Positions 1 to 8,573 of a DNA stretch of 64,000 bases are shown here, in pieces. Under the pieces are notes generated by a model. The model made no database searches. It saw only the letters and a list, made by a program, of their open reading frames with translations, and was not told the origin of the DNA. Origin of the DNA: Clostridiales bacterium Firm_04 (lineage in GTDB: Bacteria > Bacillota > Clostridia > Oscillospirales > Ruminococcaceae); contig LVAJ01000012.1 of assembly GCA_001603005.1 (NCBI GenBank), positions 1-64,000 of the forward strand. The letters run 5' to 3'. How positions within the stretch are numbered: the first letter of the stretch is position 1; each line of letters starts with the position of its first letter. Made by a program: the position numbers and the translations under genes.

Positions 1-2
1 AG

Positions 3-101
3 GACTCCATTATACCATTTTTGACACCGGAGGGGAAGACGCGGATCATTTTACTCTTACTGATGACGGACGAGATGGCGAATCTACAGGGATTTCTATA
101 A
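3..101 (+). CDS. 3' end of an upstream CDS (partial; ...EGKTRIILLLMTDEMANLQGFL*)
   Basis: Open frame 3 from the window edge to TAA at 99-101, followed directly by a terminator hairpin; family not identifiable. Confidence 0.45.
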   Translation, partial: DSIIPFLTPEGKTRIILLLLMTDEMANLQGFL

Positions 102-109
102 AAAACAGA

Positions 110-155
110 CTCCGATGCACGGGTATCGCACCTATGCATCGGAGAATTCTTTTTC
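110..155 (+). terminator. Rho-independent terminator
   Basis: 10-bp perfect stem CTCCGATGCA / TGCATCGGAG (110-119, 135-144) followed by a T-rich tract. Confidence 0.7.
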
Positions 156-162
156 AAAAATA

Positions 163-179
163 ACCGGACAAGTGGACAG
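163..179. repeat. Left copy of direct repeat ACCGGACAAGTGGACAG (candidate element end)
   Basis: Matches 6388-6404 (ACCGGACAATTGGACAG) at 16 of 17 positions; the two copies bracket the mobile gene block. Confidence 0.5.
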
Positions 180-215
180 TTTAGTGTGTTTATAAGTTGA
201 GCATAGGCAGTATAC

Positions 216-1799
216 TTATTGCTGGTCTAGTTGATTGAGATATTGTTCTACCTTATTCCTGAATCCGGAAACGAAATCTGGGACGCGTTTAAATTCAAAT
301 CCAGCAAAAGAAACATATGATATTTCTTGTATTTTTTTTGCATTCTCTTGTTGCAAGTTAATTGCATTGTCAACATCAGGAGATCTCATAAGTTTTTCGC
401 AATGATGAATATGCTCGTTTAGTGTACTGGGTGAAGAATACGCACGGATGAATTTAATTAGATTCTCATCTTGTATGGAATGTAAAAATTCCGAGAACGC
501 ATTCTCCAAACAAATATAGATTACGTTCCACTGTTCTTCAGATGTGGTGTTTTCAAAGTATGCGTCAAATATATCCTGATATGGAATCTGAAAAATGCAC
601 AGTATTTCTTCGCCGGTGCGTTCATCCGGTGTTTCACTTCGGATAAATTCTTTCAAAAGAATAAGAGCGGAAAAACGAGATATGACATCCTCAATGTAAT
701 CCATGATGTGGCTTGCGTAGTCATCTTCTATATGTTTATAATCAGGATTTTGTACCTTGATGTTTGATTTAGCTTTCGACAGAATTCTTCTATGAAGTTC
801 CTCGTGCGATTGAGGATTCTGATATAGTGATTCAAGAATTGAAATGTCAATTTTAGTAATATAATAAACCTTTTTATCTATTTCAAAATATTCAGGGGCG
901 ATATCTGATAGACGGAATTCCAAATATTTCGGCATATACGGAATTTCAAGATTGCAATATATTGCCGAATTACGAGCAATCTCCTGCGTATCGCTGGTAA
1001 GAGGTATATAACCACTAACGATTCGTTTGAATTGTTGTTCTTTAGTAAGCTCCGGAGAAACGCTTGAACCAACAGCGATTCTAATGATTACGGGTTGGAT
1101 AATCGGTAAAGAGAATAACTCTGATATTGTAAAAGGTACCGCATAGTTGCATTCCCTCAGCTGATCTTTTAATGGTTTGCCTTTTTCATGTATGTAGTGT
1201 TGGCAAAAAAGGGGATCAAAATATAATTCTTCTTCTGATAATTTTGCGTATTCACTACGGAAAACATCTTGTTGTATTAGATAATTGTAAAACCGACTTA
1301 ATTGGCAACGGAATGGCCCCTGGATATTCTCGCTAGAATAATCTTCTTCCTTGTATGGTTGTGCTTCAAATATTGCGCTTAGAACAAACCTTGATAAACC
1401 GATAAACAGAAGCTTTGCATCCGAATAATTAGCTATTGCATATTCGTGAACGTTGATACCTATTCCAGTAGTGGCGGAATCTCCTTCGGGATCTTTGAAA
1501 AAATCCAATGCGTTCTGTATGGCAACATCTCGTGAAAAGTCCCCGTCTTTATATTTAAGGTCGAATGATGTATTATCGAATAGAAAAGTGTAGTACATAA
1601 GGGTTTCCATCTTAGTACGATATACGGCCATACTATTGTGGCCTTTAAAATCGCATTTATCAGCAAAACCGCTTTTAGGTAATATCCATGCTAATTTTTT
1701 ATCTACCTCATATCCAATTTTGACTCTTCCGAAAATAGCAGTACATAGCCGATTTAGATACCATTTTCGGGTGTATTTTATAGGCGATGATGATGACAT
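216..1799 (-). CDS. Uncharacterised ~527 aa cargo protein
   Basis: Long AT-rich ORF; start placed at MSSSSPIKYTRK with RBS GGAGGTGTAAT upstream; the ORF track extends further upstream to 1952. Confidence 0.75.
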   Translation of the reverse strand: MSSSSPIKYTRKWYLNRLCTAIFGRVKIGYEVDKKLAWILPKSGFADKCDFKGHNSMAVYRTKMETLMYYTFLFDNTSFDLKYKDGDFSRDVAIQNALDFFKDPEGDSATTGIGINVHEYAIANYSDAKLLFIGLSRFVLSAIFEAQPYKEEDYSSENIQGPFRCQLSRFYNYLIQQDVFRSEYAKLSEEELYFDPLFCQHYIHEKGKPLKDQLRECNYAVPFTISELFSLPIIQPVIIRIAVGSSVSPELTKEQQFKRIVSGYIPLTSDTQEIARNSAIYCNLEIPYMPKYLEFRLSDIAPEYFEIDKKVYYITKIDISILESLYQNPQSHEELHRRILSKAKSNIKVQNPDYKHIEDDYASHIMDYIEDVISRFSALILLKEFIRSETPDERTGEEILCIFQIPYQDIFDAYFENTTSEEQWNVIYICLENAFSEFLHSIQDENLIKFIRAYSSPSTLNEHIHHCEKLMRSPDVDNAINLQQENAKKIQEISYVSFAGFEFKRVPDFVSGFRNKVEQYLNQLDQQ

Positions 1800-1816
1800 A
1801 TTACACCTCCGGATAT

Positions 1817-1833
1817 GGCGAAATATTTTCGCC
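1817..1833. promoter_or_regulatory. Candidate operator, GGCGAAA-TAT-TTTCGCC inverted repeat
   Basis: 7-bp perfect arms with 3-nt spacer plus an extra GGCGAA half-site at 1849-1854, in the divergent intergenic region just upstream of the cargo RBS. Confidence 0.5.
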
Positions 1834-1863
1834 AAAACATTTTTTGATGGCGAAGAAATAAAA

Positions 1864-1892
1864 TTGAGAAAAGGACGATGATCGAATATACT
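1864..1892 (+). promoter_or_regulatory. Sigma70-type promoter TTGAGA-N17-TATACT for xis-int
   Basis: Boxes at 1864-1869 and 1887-1892, 17-bp spacer, upstream of AGGAGG and ATG at 1934. Confidence 0.55.
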
Positions 1893-1933
1893 ATAAGAGA
1901 TCATGATCAATGTCATGTACAGGAGGACATAAT

Positions 1934-2221
1934 ATGAAACACTTAGAATCACTGCTTGACATCCGGTGCGTGACCGTCCTGATGGCAGCAGAACTTCTTG
2001 GCATCAGCACTGGGCTCTGCTATCGTTTGGTCCACGAGGGACAGATCCCGTCGATTCGACTGGGGCGCAGAATTCTTATCCCCCGCGCAGCACTTAACGA
2101 GATGCTTGACAAATGCAGAAGGGGGGTGGAACCATGCCCCGACGGAAACGAAAGGCCGCAAACGGAGACGGCACTATTTACAAATGCCGCGATGGACGAT
2201 GGGGCGCCGCCATCTGGATAA
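1934..2221 (+). CDS. Excisionase-like helix-turn-helix protein
   Basis: MKHLESLLDIRCVTVLMAAELLGISTGLCYRLVHEGQIPSIRLGRRILIPRAAL resembles the MerR-like HTH_17/Xis domain; AGGAGG RBS. Confidence 0.8.
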   Translation: MKHLESLLDIRCVTVLMAAELLGISTGLCYRLVHEGQIPSIRLGRRILIPRAALNEMLDKCRRGVEPCPDGNERPQTETALFTNAAMDDGAPPSG

Positions 2222-3342
2222 CCTATCCAACTGGCAGAAGGAAGCGGTTGTATTATTACAGCCGCGACCGCAACCAATGCGTAGAATGGCTGGCGAAGAA
2301 GCGCTTGCAAAAGGCTCACGGCTCGATCGAGAGCGGTGACGATATCGTACTTATCGAATGGCTGCGTATCTGGTTGGAGCGGTACACTCCGAACATCCGA
2401 GTGAGTACGCGAACAAACTATCAGGGATATATCGAAAACTACATAGGTCCTGATAAAATAGCAACATTGAAACTGGTGAAAGTCAGTACCGATATGCTGC
2501 AAATGTTCGCAGCTTCCTTGGAAAAAGCCGGACAACCGGACAGCAAGGGCCTTTCTGCTAAAACCATCCGGAACCTGTTTTCGATGCTGCACGCAGCAAT
2601 GAAGCAAGCTGTAGGGAACGGTCTTCTGTTGAGAAATCCTTGTGACTATGTGCAGCTTCCGCAGGTGAAACAGACTGAAATCCAGCCGCTTAATGATGCT
2701 GAGATTGCGAAGCTGTTGACCGCAGCCAAGGGTGAGCGTTACGGCATATCCATATCGCTTCTGATCTTCGGCGGCTTCCGAATCGGAGAGTTGCTTGCCC
2801 TGCGGCACAGCAGCCTCCGTGAAGAGGAAGGCTGCTGGTATCTGCGAGTGGAGAACTCACTGAATCGCGTATCGAATTTCGATGCAAAGCCTGGTGAACC
2901 CAAGACTGTTCTACGTCTAGGTGAGCCAAAATCGGCGACTTCCCGGCGTGATGTGCCGCTGCTACCGAAGGTGTTTACTGCATTGCGAGAGCATATGCAA
3001 CATCAACACGAGGAATCCTCTGCCGCATGGGGCCTCTATGATGGCGACCCGTTTCTCATCGCAAATCAACTGGGTGGCTTCATCGATCCGACATCTTTCA
3101 GAAGCTGGTTCAACGCCATGTGCGCAAAGGCGGGCATTACTCGTCATATTCGCGTTCACGACTGCCGTCACACTGCAGCGACCTTGATGCTTAAAGGAGG
3201 CGCTACACCTCACGAGGTTTCGTTAATTCTGGGGCATTCTAGCTCGCAAATCACAGAGCGGATCTACTTACACCCGGATCTAAGCGAGCGGGCGAAAGCG
3301 GTGCACAAGCTCGAAGACGCTGCGGAAAAGTATTTTAAATAA
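2134..3342 (+). CDS. Tyrosine-type site-specific integrase
   Basis: Start MPRRKRKAANGDGTIYK; C-terminal HDCRHTAATLMLKGGATPHEVSLILGHSSSQITERIYLH matches the R-H-x-x-R/H-Y signature. Confidence 0.92.
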   Translation: MPRRKRKAANGDGTIYKCRDGRWGAAIWITYPTGRRKRLYYYSRDRNQCVEWLAKKRLQKAHGSIESGDDIVLIEWLRIWLERYTPNIRVSTRTNYQGYIENYIGPDKIATLKLVKVSTDMLQMFAASLEKAGQPDSKGLSAKTIRNLFSMLHAAMKQAVGNGLLLRNPCDYVQLPQVKQTEIQPLNDAEIAKLLTAAKGERYGISISLLIFGGFRIGELLALRHSSLREEEGCWYLRVENSLNRVSNFDAKPGEPKTVLRLGEPKSATSRRDVPLLPKVFTALREHMQHQHEESSAAWGLYDGDPFLIANQLGGFIDPTSFRSWFNAMCAKAGITRHIRVHDCRHTAATLMLKGGATPHEVSLILGHSSSQITERIYLHPDLSERAKAVHKLEDAAEKYFK

Positions 3343-3384
3343 TTTTTTGAGGCGGGGCTTCTGCCCCGCCGGAAAGGAAAGAAA

Positions 3385-4740
3385 ATGAATTACTTTGAAA
3401 TATTACCGAACAGGGGTATCATAAAGATTAATGATCCCAAATCGGCAATTGCAACCATTCTTATGTACATGATATCCGCGAAAATTATAGTGTTTCATAG
3501 ACGAAAGGGCTATCTGGACTGTGGGACGTACTGGTGTCAGATTGATGATGAAGACCTCGGCGATATACTGAAATACTTGGTTGGATCTGAGATGACGGCA
3601 GCAATTCCAGAGAGCCAGTTTGAAGCTGTAATCAAAAAGATGAAAAGCTGCCCTGAGCTCCGTGTGGATTGGGGGAAAGAAGAAAAAGAACACCAGTTTG
3701 AAATCAATTTAGCTAACGGTGTTTATGATATAAAAAAGAAGGCGTTAAACACTGACCGTAAGAAACATCCGTTCACGTATTGCTTAAATGCAAATTACAT
3801 TAACAATTGTCAACTGCAGCAAGCTCCTCATTTCAAAAGGTTCGTGGAGACCAGTATCGGTATGGAGAACTACAACTGCATACTGCGAATAATCGGCTAT
3901 GTCCTTTCCTCTCTTACCAAGGGGCGCAAGGCTTTTGTTTTTCAAGGCAAGGGCGGGACGGGGAAATCAACGCTGCTGAACTGGCTTGAGGCGGTCGTTG
4001 GGGAACAGTTCGTATCGCGTGAGCCTTTTCATTCGATGGGCAGCAAAGAATCGTTGGCGCGATATGTGGAAAAAAGGGTCAATATCAGCCGCGAAAACGG
4101 TGTGATTCCGATGCGCAACGAGGATGGGTTCAAATCTCTGGTATCCTGCGAAGGCATCACTGGGCGAGATGTGTATTCAAAGGCTGTAAGTTATGTTCCA
4201 ACCTTGAAATTCATTTTCGGCAGTAATCACGATCTTTGTTTTTTGCATCCAGACGACGCAGTCTGGGACCGTTTGATTGTAATTATGTTTAATCGTACAA
4301 TCACTGAACGGGATCTGGAACTAGATTCGAAGTTATATGCCGAGCGCGATGTGATTGTCTCACTCGCATTGGATACCCTTCCGGATTTGGTTAGTAGCGG
4401 GTATGATTTCAAGGAATCGGCGGCCAGCAAGCAATATATTGAGATAAAACGTCGGGAACTGCATGCCCCAGAATGTTTCCTCGAGGAACGGTGCATCATC
4501 AAGCCGGAAGGTAAGGTATCAAAAGTGGCGCTTATGCGTGCCTACGAAGTGTGGTCAGAGGAAAACGGACTTCCGGTTATTGGACGTAATGAGTTTTATG
4601 ATCGGGTTCGTCGTATGGACAGCTGTATCAAGGATCAGAAAGTCCAGGTTGGGAGTCAGCGGCTGAACGGGTTCAGCGGAATTGCCTTGCAAGTCTTTGA
4701 ACCAGCTGAGGAAAAGAAACCGGGGGCAGAAAAAAAATGA
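3385..4740 (+). CDS. Phage/plasmid primase-helicase (P4 alpha / D5-like SF3)
   Basis: Walker A GKGGTGKSTLLNW and downstream SF3 motifs (KFIFGSNHDLCF...WDRLIVIMF). Confidence 0.82.
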   Translation: MNYFEILPNRGIIKINDPKSAIATILMYMISAKIIVFHRRKGYLDCGTYWCQIDDEDLGDILKYLVGSEMTAAIPESQFEAVIKKMKSCPELRVDWGKEEKEHQFEINLANGVYDIKKKALNTDRKKHPFTYCLNANYINNCQLQQAPHFKRFVETSIGMENYNCILRIIGYVLSSLTKGRKAFVFQGKGGTGKSTLLNWLEAVVGEQFVSREPFHSMGSKESLARYVEKRVNISRENGVIPMRNEDGFKSLVSCEGITGRDVYSKAVSYVPTLKFIFGSNHDLCFLHPDDAVWDRLIVIMFNRTITERDLELDSKLYAERDVIVSLALDTLPDLVSSGYDFKESAASKQYIEIKRRELHAPECFLEERCIIKPEGKVSKVALMRAYEVWSEENGLPVIGRNEFYDRVRRMDSCIKDQKVQVGSQRLNGFSGIALQVFEPAEEKKPGAEKK

Positions 4741-4835
4741 GACTCCAACCACTAGCAGGGGAAAAGAACGGAAAGGTGGTGATGCCTATGTTTGCCGTTT
4801 GAGCCGTTTGATTCGTCATGACTTTAGGAAATGTA

Positions 4836-4866
4836 ATGCTGAGCGGGCCAGATTCCCGCTCGGCAT
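4836..4866. other. Strong inverted repeat between primase and mob genes
   Basis: ATGCTGAGCGGG-CCAGATT-CCCGCTCGGCAT (12-bp arms, one mismatch); no clear T-run, so possibly oriT or attenuator. Confidence 0.45.
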
Positions 4867-4887
4867 GATATTTTGAGGAGGTAAACT

Positions 4888-5235
4888 ATGATGCGAACCG
4901 AAAAAATAGAGGTCAAATTGACCATTCTCGAAAAGGAACTGCTTGAAGCAAAAGCTAAAGCTGCAGGTACAAACAAGAGCGCACTGATCCGCACGCTTCT
5001 GGAATCTGATGACAAGATCGTTGTCCTTGGAAATGGTCAGGAGATTTTGACTGAACTTTATCAGATCCGCACAAAGCTTGAGACCTGTCTGGCACTTAAA
5101 ACGCTTTCAGTCTTAGACGCCGCAGCTTTACGGGACGGCATGTCAAAGATTGCCGCACTTCTATGCACGATCGCTGATTCACTTTCAGATTTTAACGATG
5201 ACGAGGGTGAGGAGGCCGACGATGTCGATTCTTAA
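4888..5235 (+). CDS. MobC-like / ribbon-helix-helix mobilization accessory protein
   Basis: KIEVKLTILEKELLEAKAKAAGTNKSALIRTLLES RHH-like pattern; overlaps the relaxase start. Confidence 0.6.
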   Translation: MMRTEKIEVKLTILEKELLEAKAKAAGTNKSALIRTLLESDDKIVVLGNGQEILTELYQIRTKLETCLALKTLSVLDAAALRDGMSKIAALLCTIADSLSDFNDDEGEEADDVDS

Positions 5236-6277
5236 GTTTATCAATGAACGACGGACTGATCGAAAGCGATTGCATGACAAGATCGACTATCTGACAGCAC
5301 GTTCGAAGACTGCTGATGGAAAGCTGGTAGGCAATTCAAACTGTATTAGTAGATATACGGTCGAGGAAATGCTTCTTGTCAAAAAGATTTACCATAAAAC
5401 CGGCGGGCGATGCTGGGTTGAGATTGTTGTCTCACTAACGCCCGATGAAAAGTTCCGTCCTGACGCACAGTATATGGAAATTGCTAAGGAAATCGTAGGC
5501 CTGTTCGAGGATTTCCAGTGTTTATACACCGTGCACCTTGATTCAAAAGTCCGGCACCTCCATATTCTGATGAACACGGTATCGGTACGGGACGGCAGGA
5601 AATTCTCGCAAAGCCCTGCCGGGCTTCAGCGATTGAAACAGCAAACCAATGATATTCTACAAGCACACGGCTTCGATATCATAAAGATCGGTGCTGCGGA
5701 GATGCTGGATTTGGCTGACCACACGAACGATGATAACTTTGCTTATCTCGAAATCAACGAACCTGAATGTATCTATCAACCGGATGAGATTGAAGTCATG
5801 ACGCAAGGTATTCAAGTTCATGACACTGTTCCGATTAGTTTGGATTACATTATATCAGGTCATGAAACACAAGTTTGGAGGGATAATTGTATGAACGAAG
5901 TCATGCAATCGGGGGATTATCTGCCGATGCAGAAATCAGAACTCGCAATCGATTCAGGAGAAGTGAGCGGAATGCCGTTGCTGTCAAACAGACCGACAAT
6001 CTCCGTCGATGTCGCACCGCATTACACATTGAATGTAAGCGGCAACACTATGGATGACGATATGTTTCAAGCGGTCAGAGAGCTCGGACAGACAACGCCG
6101 GAGCAACTCAACGCGGCTGCGAACATGGCAATGGCGCTGTACGGCGCAGCAGAAGCAAAGGGGTATGGCGTGAACATTACGGTTAACGCCGCACCAACTA
6201 TCGAAATCAACTTTGATAATAGCATCAATCCAGATGTCGGTCCGATATCGATTCATGATGATCCGGGTAATTGCTAA
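5222..6277 (+). CDS. Relaxase/mobilization nuclease
   Basis: IDYLTARSKT N-terminus and HLHILMNTV HxH metal-binding motif typical of PF03432-type relaxases. Confidence 0.82.
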   Translation: MSILKFINERRTDRKRLHDKIDYLTARSKTADGKLVGNSNCISRYTVEEMLLVKKIYHKTGGRCWVEIVVSLTPDEKFRPDAQYMEIAKEIVGLFEDFQCLYTVHLDSKVRHLHILMNTVSVRDGRKFSQSPAGLQRLKQQTNDILQAHGFDIIKIGAAEMLDLADHTNDDNFAYLEINEPECIYQPDEIEVMTQGIQVHDTVPISLDYIISGHETQVWRDNCMNEVMQSGDYLPMQKSELAIDSGEVSGMPLLSNRPTISVDVAPHYTLNVSGNTMDDDMFQAVRELGQTTPEQLNAAANMAMALYGAAEAKGYGVNITVNAAPTIEINFDNSINPDVGPISIHDDPGNC

Positions 6278-6283
6278 AACTTC

Positions 6284-6318
6284 AAAACGGACGGTTCCAA
6301 ATGAGCCGTCCGTTTTAT
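6284..6318 (+). terminator. Rho-independent terminator after relaxase
   Basis: AAAACGGACGG / CCGTCCGTTTT stem. Confidence 0.8.
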
Positions 6319-6387
6319 TATACTATATGGAAGTCAATCCTGTCAAGATAGCTTGTATACATTGGTAAGAGATTGGTTTGATATAAT

Positions 6388-6404
6388 ACCGGACAATTGG
6401 ACAG
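6388..6404. repeat. Right copy of direct repeat ACCGGACAATTGGACAG
   Basis: 16/17 match to 163-179. Confidence 0.5.
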
Positions 6405-6416
6405 AAGGGAATTCTA

Positions 6417-8141
6417 TCATTCAGCATGATCTTCCAGATACTTGATTGCCCAATTCAGCTCATAGTCCTGCCCGTCACGGAAAATCGCCATTGCAGCATC
6501 ATGATCCAGCGGAATGCGCTCCTCAACCGGATTTCTGCTGATACGGTCTGTTTTGGTTTCGACATTCGGAACGCCGGTTTCATCCAGTACCAGTCCGGTC
6601 GGAAAGCCAAGTGTCACAGCACCGCCTGACAGCACACAAACGCCGCCTGTCTCCTGATTGCACCCTTGGGGGTCAGTAATGCCGACGAGAGTCACATTCG
6701 GCAGCTTGGAGAGATAAAGTGCAGTACCGTCGCCGGCGCTGACGCATTCATAGTTTGTCAGTGCAACGACCTGCAAATCAGCAAACTCACCGGTGCCGTG
6801 AATGCCGTGATCGGATACGCAGGTATACTGCCCGTTTTTGCGGATTCCGAGCCCCTGACCGTACCATTCCTGATCTGTCAGCAGATCACAAAGCGCACAG
6901 CCGATCTCATCAAGTCCGCCCATATTATTGCGCAGATCAATTACAAGATACTCCATGCCCTGCGCTTTCAGATCGTTCAGCTTTTCGCGGAACATCTCTC
7001 TTGCCCATTTGTGATTGCCCATGAGATAGCCGAGAATATCCTGTACTCCATGCTCTGTGCCCTCTGCAATCACCTGGATATATCCGCAGTTGTCATTCAG
7101 CATTTTCGATTTGAAATTCGCAGCATAGATTTCCTCTGCCGTTTCAAATTCCTGCTCGTGGGTAAAGCGCTCAAATGCTTTGTGATGCGCTTCCAGATTG
7201 CCGACATCAGATAGTGTGGCCGTCTGCTCTTTGCCGCCTTTGTCAAGGAAGGAAACCTCGACAGTCTCACCGCCGGTGATGCAGAGATTCATGACAGAAA
7301 TGAAATCATCGTTTGCCTTTACGGGCATTCCGAGATCAGGAACATCCTCATCCGCCGCTTGCAGCACAGGCTTTCCGTTCCATTTTGTAATGACAGTGCC
7401 GTCCGAAATACCTTGCTTTTGCACAGCTTCGTCCGTGCAGATTGCGATTACTTCGCCGCTGCTTAACCGAACCAGACCGAGGCCATAGCCGTAAAACTTC
7501 CGGTCTGTCTTGTAGGTATCGCTGTCATAATCGCCCTCGACAAATACATGACCGTCATGCAGTTCATTTTTGACCAGACCCACTGCTTCCTCAAATTTAG
7601 CAGGATTCTGTTCCTGCTCTGCTGACTGTACCAGCGGAAGATACTTTTCTTCCAGTGCAGCAAAATCGACCTCTTTCCATTCTTTCAGGATATAGTATTG
7701 ATCCATTGCCTGAATCATTGCGTGGAAGGAGTCAGTATAGCTTTTGCGCGAGAAGTTAAAGACATTCGGCGCTGTCCCGCAGTAATAAAAACCTGCGAGT
7801 GCGCTCAGCAGTGCGACCGGCACAGCCATGATGCGGTGTCCGATTCTCCGCTTTGCAGTAATCATCGGAAGCAGCGCAAAAATACCGAGCAGGTAAAGCG
7901 GAATGAAGAAGGAGAGAAGCTGCGTGCAGGAATTGACATAGATCACAAAATGCGCAATGCAGATCAGCAGCGGCAGCAGGCAGAGCAGCCGCCAGCGTCC
8001 CAGCTTTTTCGGATCATCACGCCAGATATGATGCAGAACTGCAAGAATCAGCATGACAAGAAGAACTCCGATGCCCCATAGCATCTGTATTTTGTTTGCC
8101 GTTGCAAATACATGTTGAAGTGAGCCGAAAAATGTATTCAT
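6417..8141 (-). CDS. S41 family peptidase (C-terminal processing peptidase-like), N-terminal membrane segments
   Basis: YLVIDLRNNMGGLDEIG and NYECVSAGDGTALYLSKLPNVTLVG match S41 active-site regions; RBS GGAAAGG before M9 of the track ORF. Confidence 0.8.
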   Translation of the reverse strand: MNTFFGSLQHVFATANKIQMLWGIGVLLVMLILAVLHHIWRDDPKKLGRWRLLCLLPLLICIAHFVIYVNSCTQLLSFFIPLYLLGIFALLPMITAKRRIGHRIMAVPVALLSALAGFYYCGTAPNVFNFSRKSYTDSFHAMIQAMDQYYILKEWKEVDFAALEEKYLPLVQSAEQEQNPAKFEEAVGLVKNELHDGHVFVEGDYDSDTYKTDRKFYGYGLGLVRLSSGEVIAICTDEAVQKQGISDGTVITKWNGKPVLQAADEDVPDLGMPVKANDDFISVMNLCITGGETVEVSFLDKGGKEQTATLSDVGNLEAHHKAFERFTHEQEFETAEEIYAANFKSKMLNDNCGYIQVIAEGTEHGVQDILGYLMGNHKWAREMFREKLNDLKAQGMEYLVIDLRNNMGGLDEIGCALCDLLTDQEWYGQGLGIRKNGQYTCVSDHGIHGTGEFADLQVVALTNYECVSAGDGTALYLSKLPNVTLVGITDPQGCNQETGGVCVLSGGAVTLGFPTGLVLDETGVPNVETKTDRISRNPVEERIPLDHDAAMAIFRDGQDYELNWAIKYLEDHAE

Positions 8142-8327
8142 TGTATTTTCCTTTCCAATTTTCATGCCCGCTGCAATACGCAGACATTACGATACTATTT
8201 ATTTTGCATATTCCGATAGTTGCCTATCATATATAGTAGAGTAGTAAAAAGCAGCGGGAGCAGCTCAAAAACGCCGTAGCTGCAAAATAGCTGCAAAACT
8301 GTAATGGCGTAAGGATTTGTTAAAAGT

Positions 8328-8363
8328 AAAAACCTCGTAGAATTACGCATCTACGAGGTTTTT
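8328..8363 (-). terminator. Terminator of the tRNA-fMet transcript
   Basis: AAAACCTCGTAG-N10-CTACGAGGTTTTT just downstream of the tRNA on the minus strand. Confidence 0.75.
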
Positions 8364-8366
8364 GAT

Positions 8367-8443
<77 letters not shown>

Positions 8444-8573
8444 ATATCGGAACAATATTATTTTACCACATAACGAGGAGAATGTCAAGTGCATTCTGAA
8501 AAATCGTGATGTTGTACAAAAATCACGCACATTCGTATTTTCTCTTGGATTGAGTGTTTGGGGTGAGTGTCGC

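Larger units (their letters stand above)
163..6404. mobile_element. Putative integrative mobilizable element (xis, int, primase, mobC-like, relaxase, cargo)
   Basis: Contiguous block of excisionase, tyrosine integrase, SF3 helicase/primase, RHH protein and relaxase genes between the direct repeats. Confidence 0.7.
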
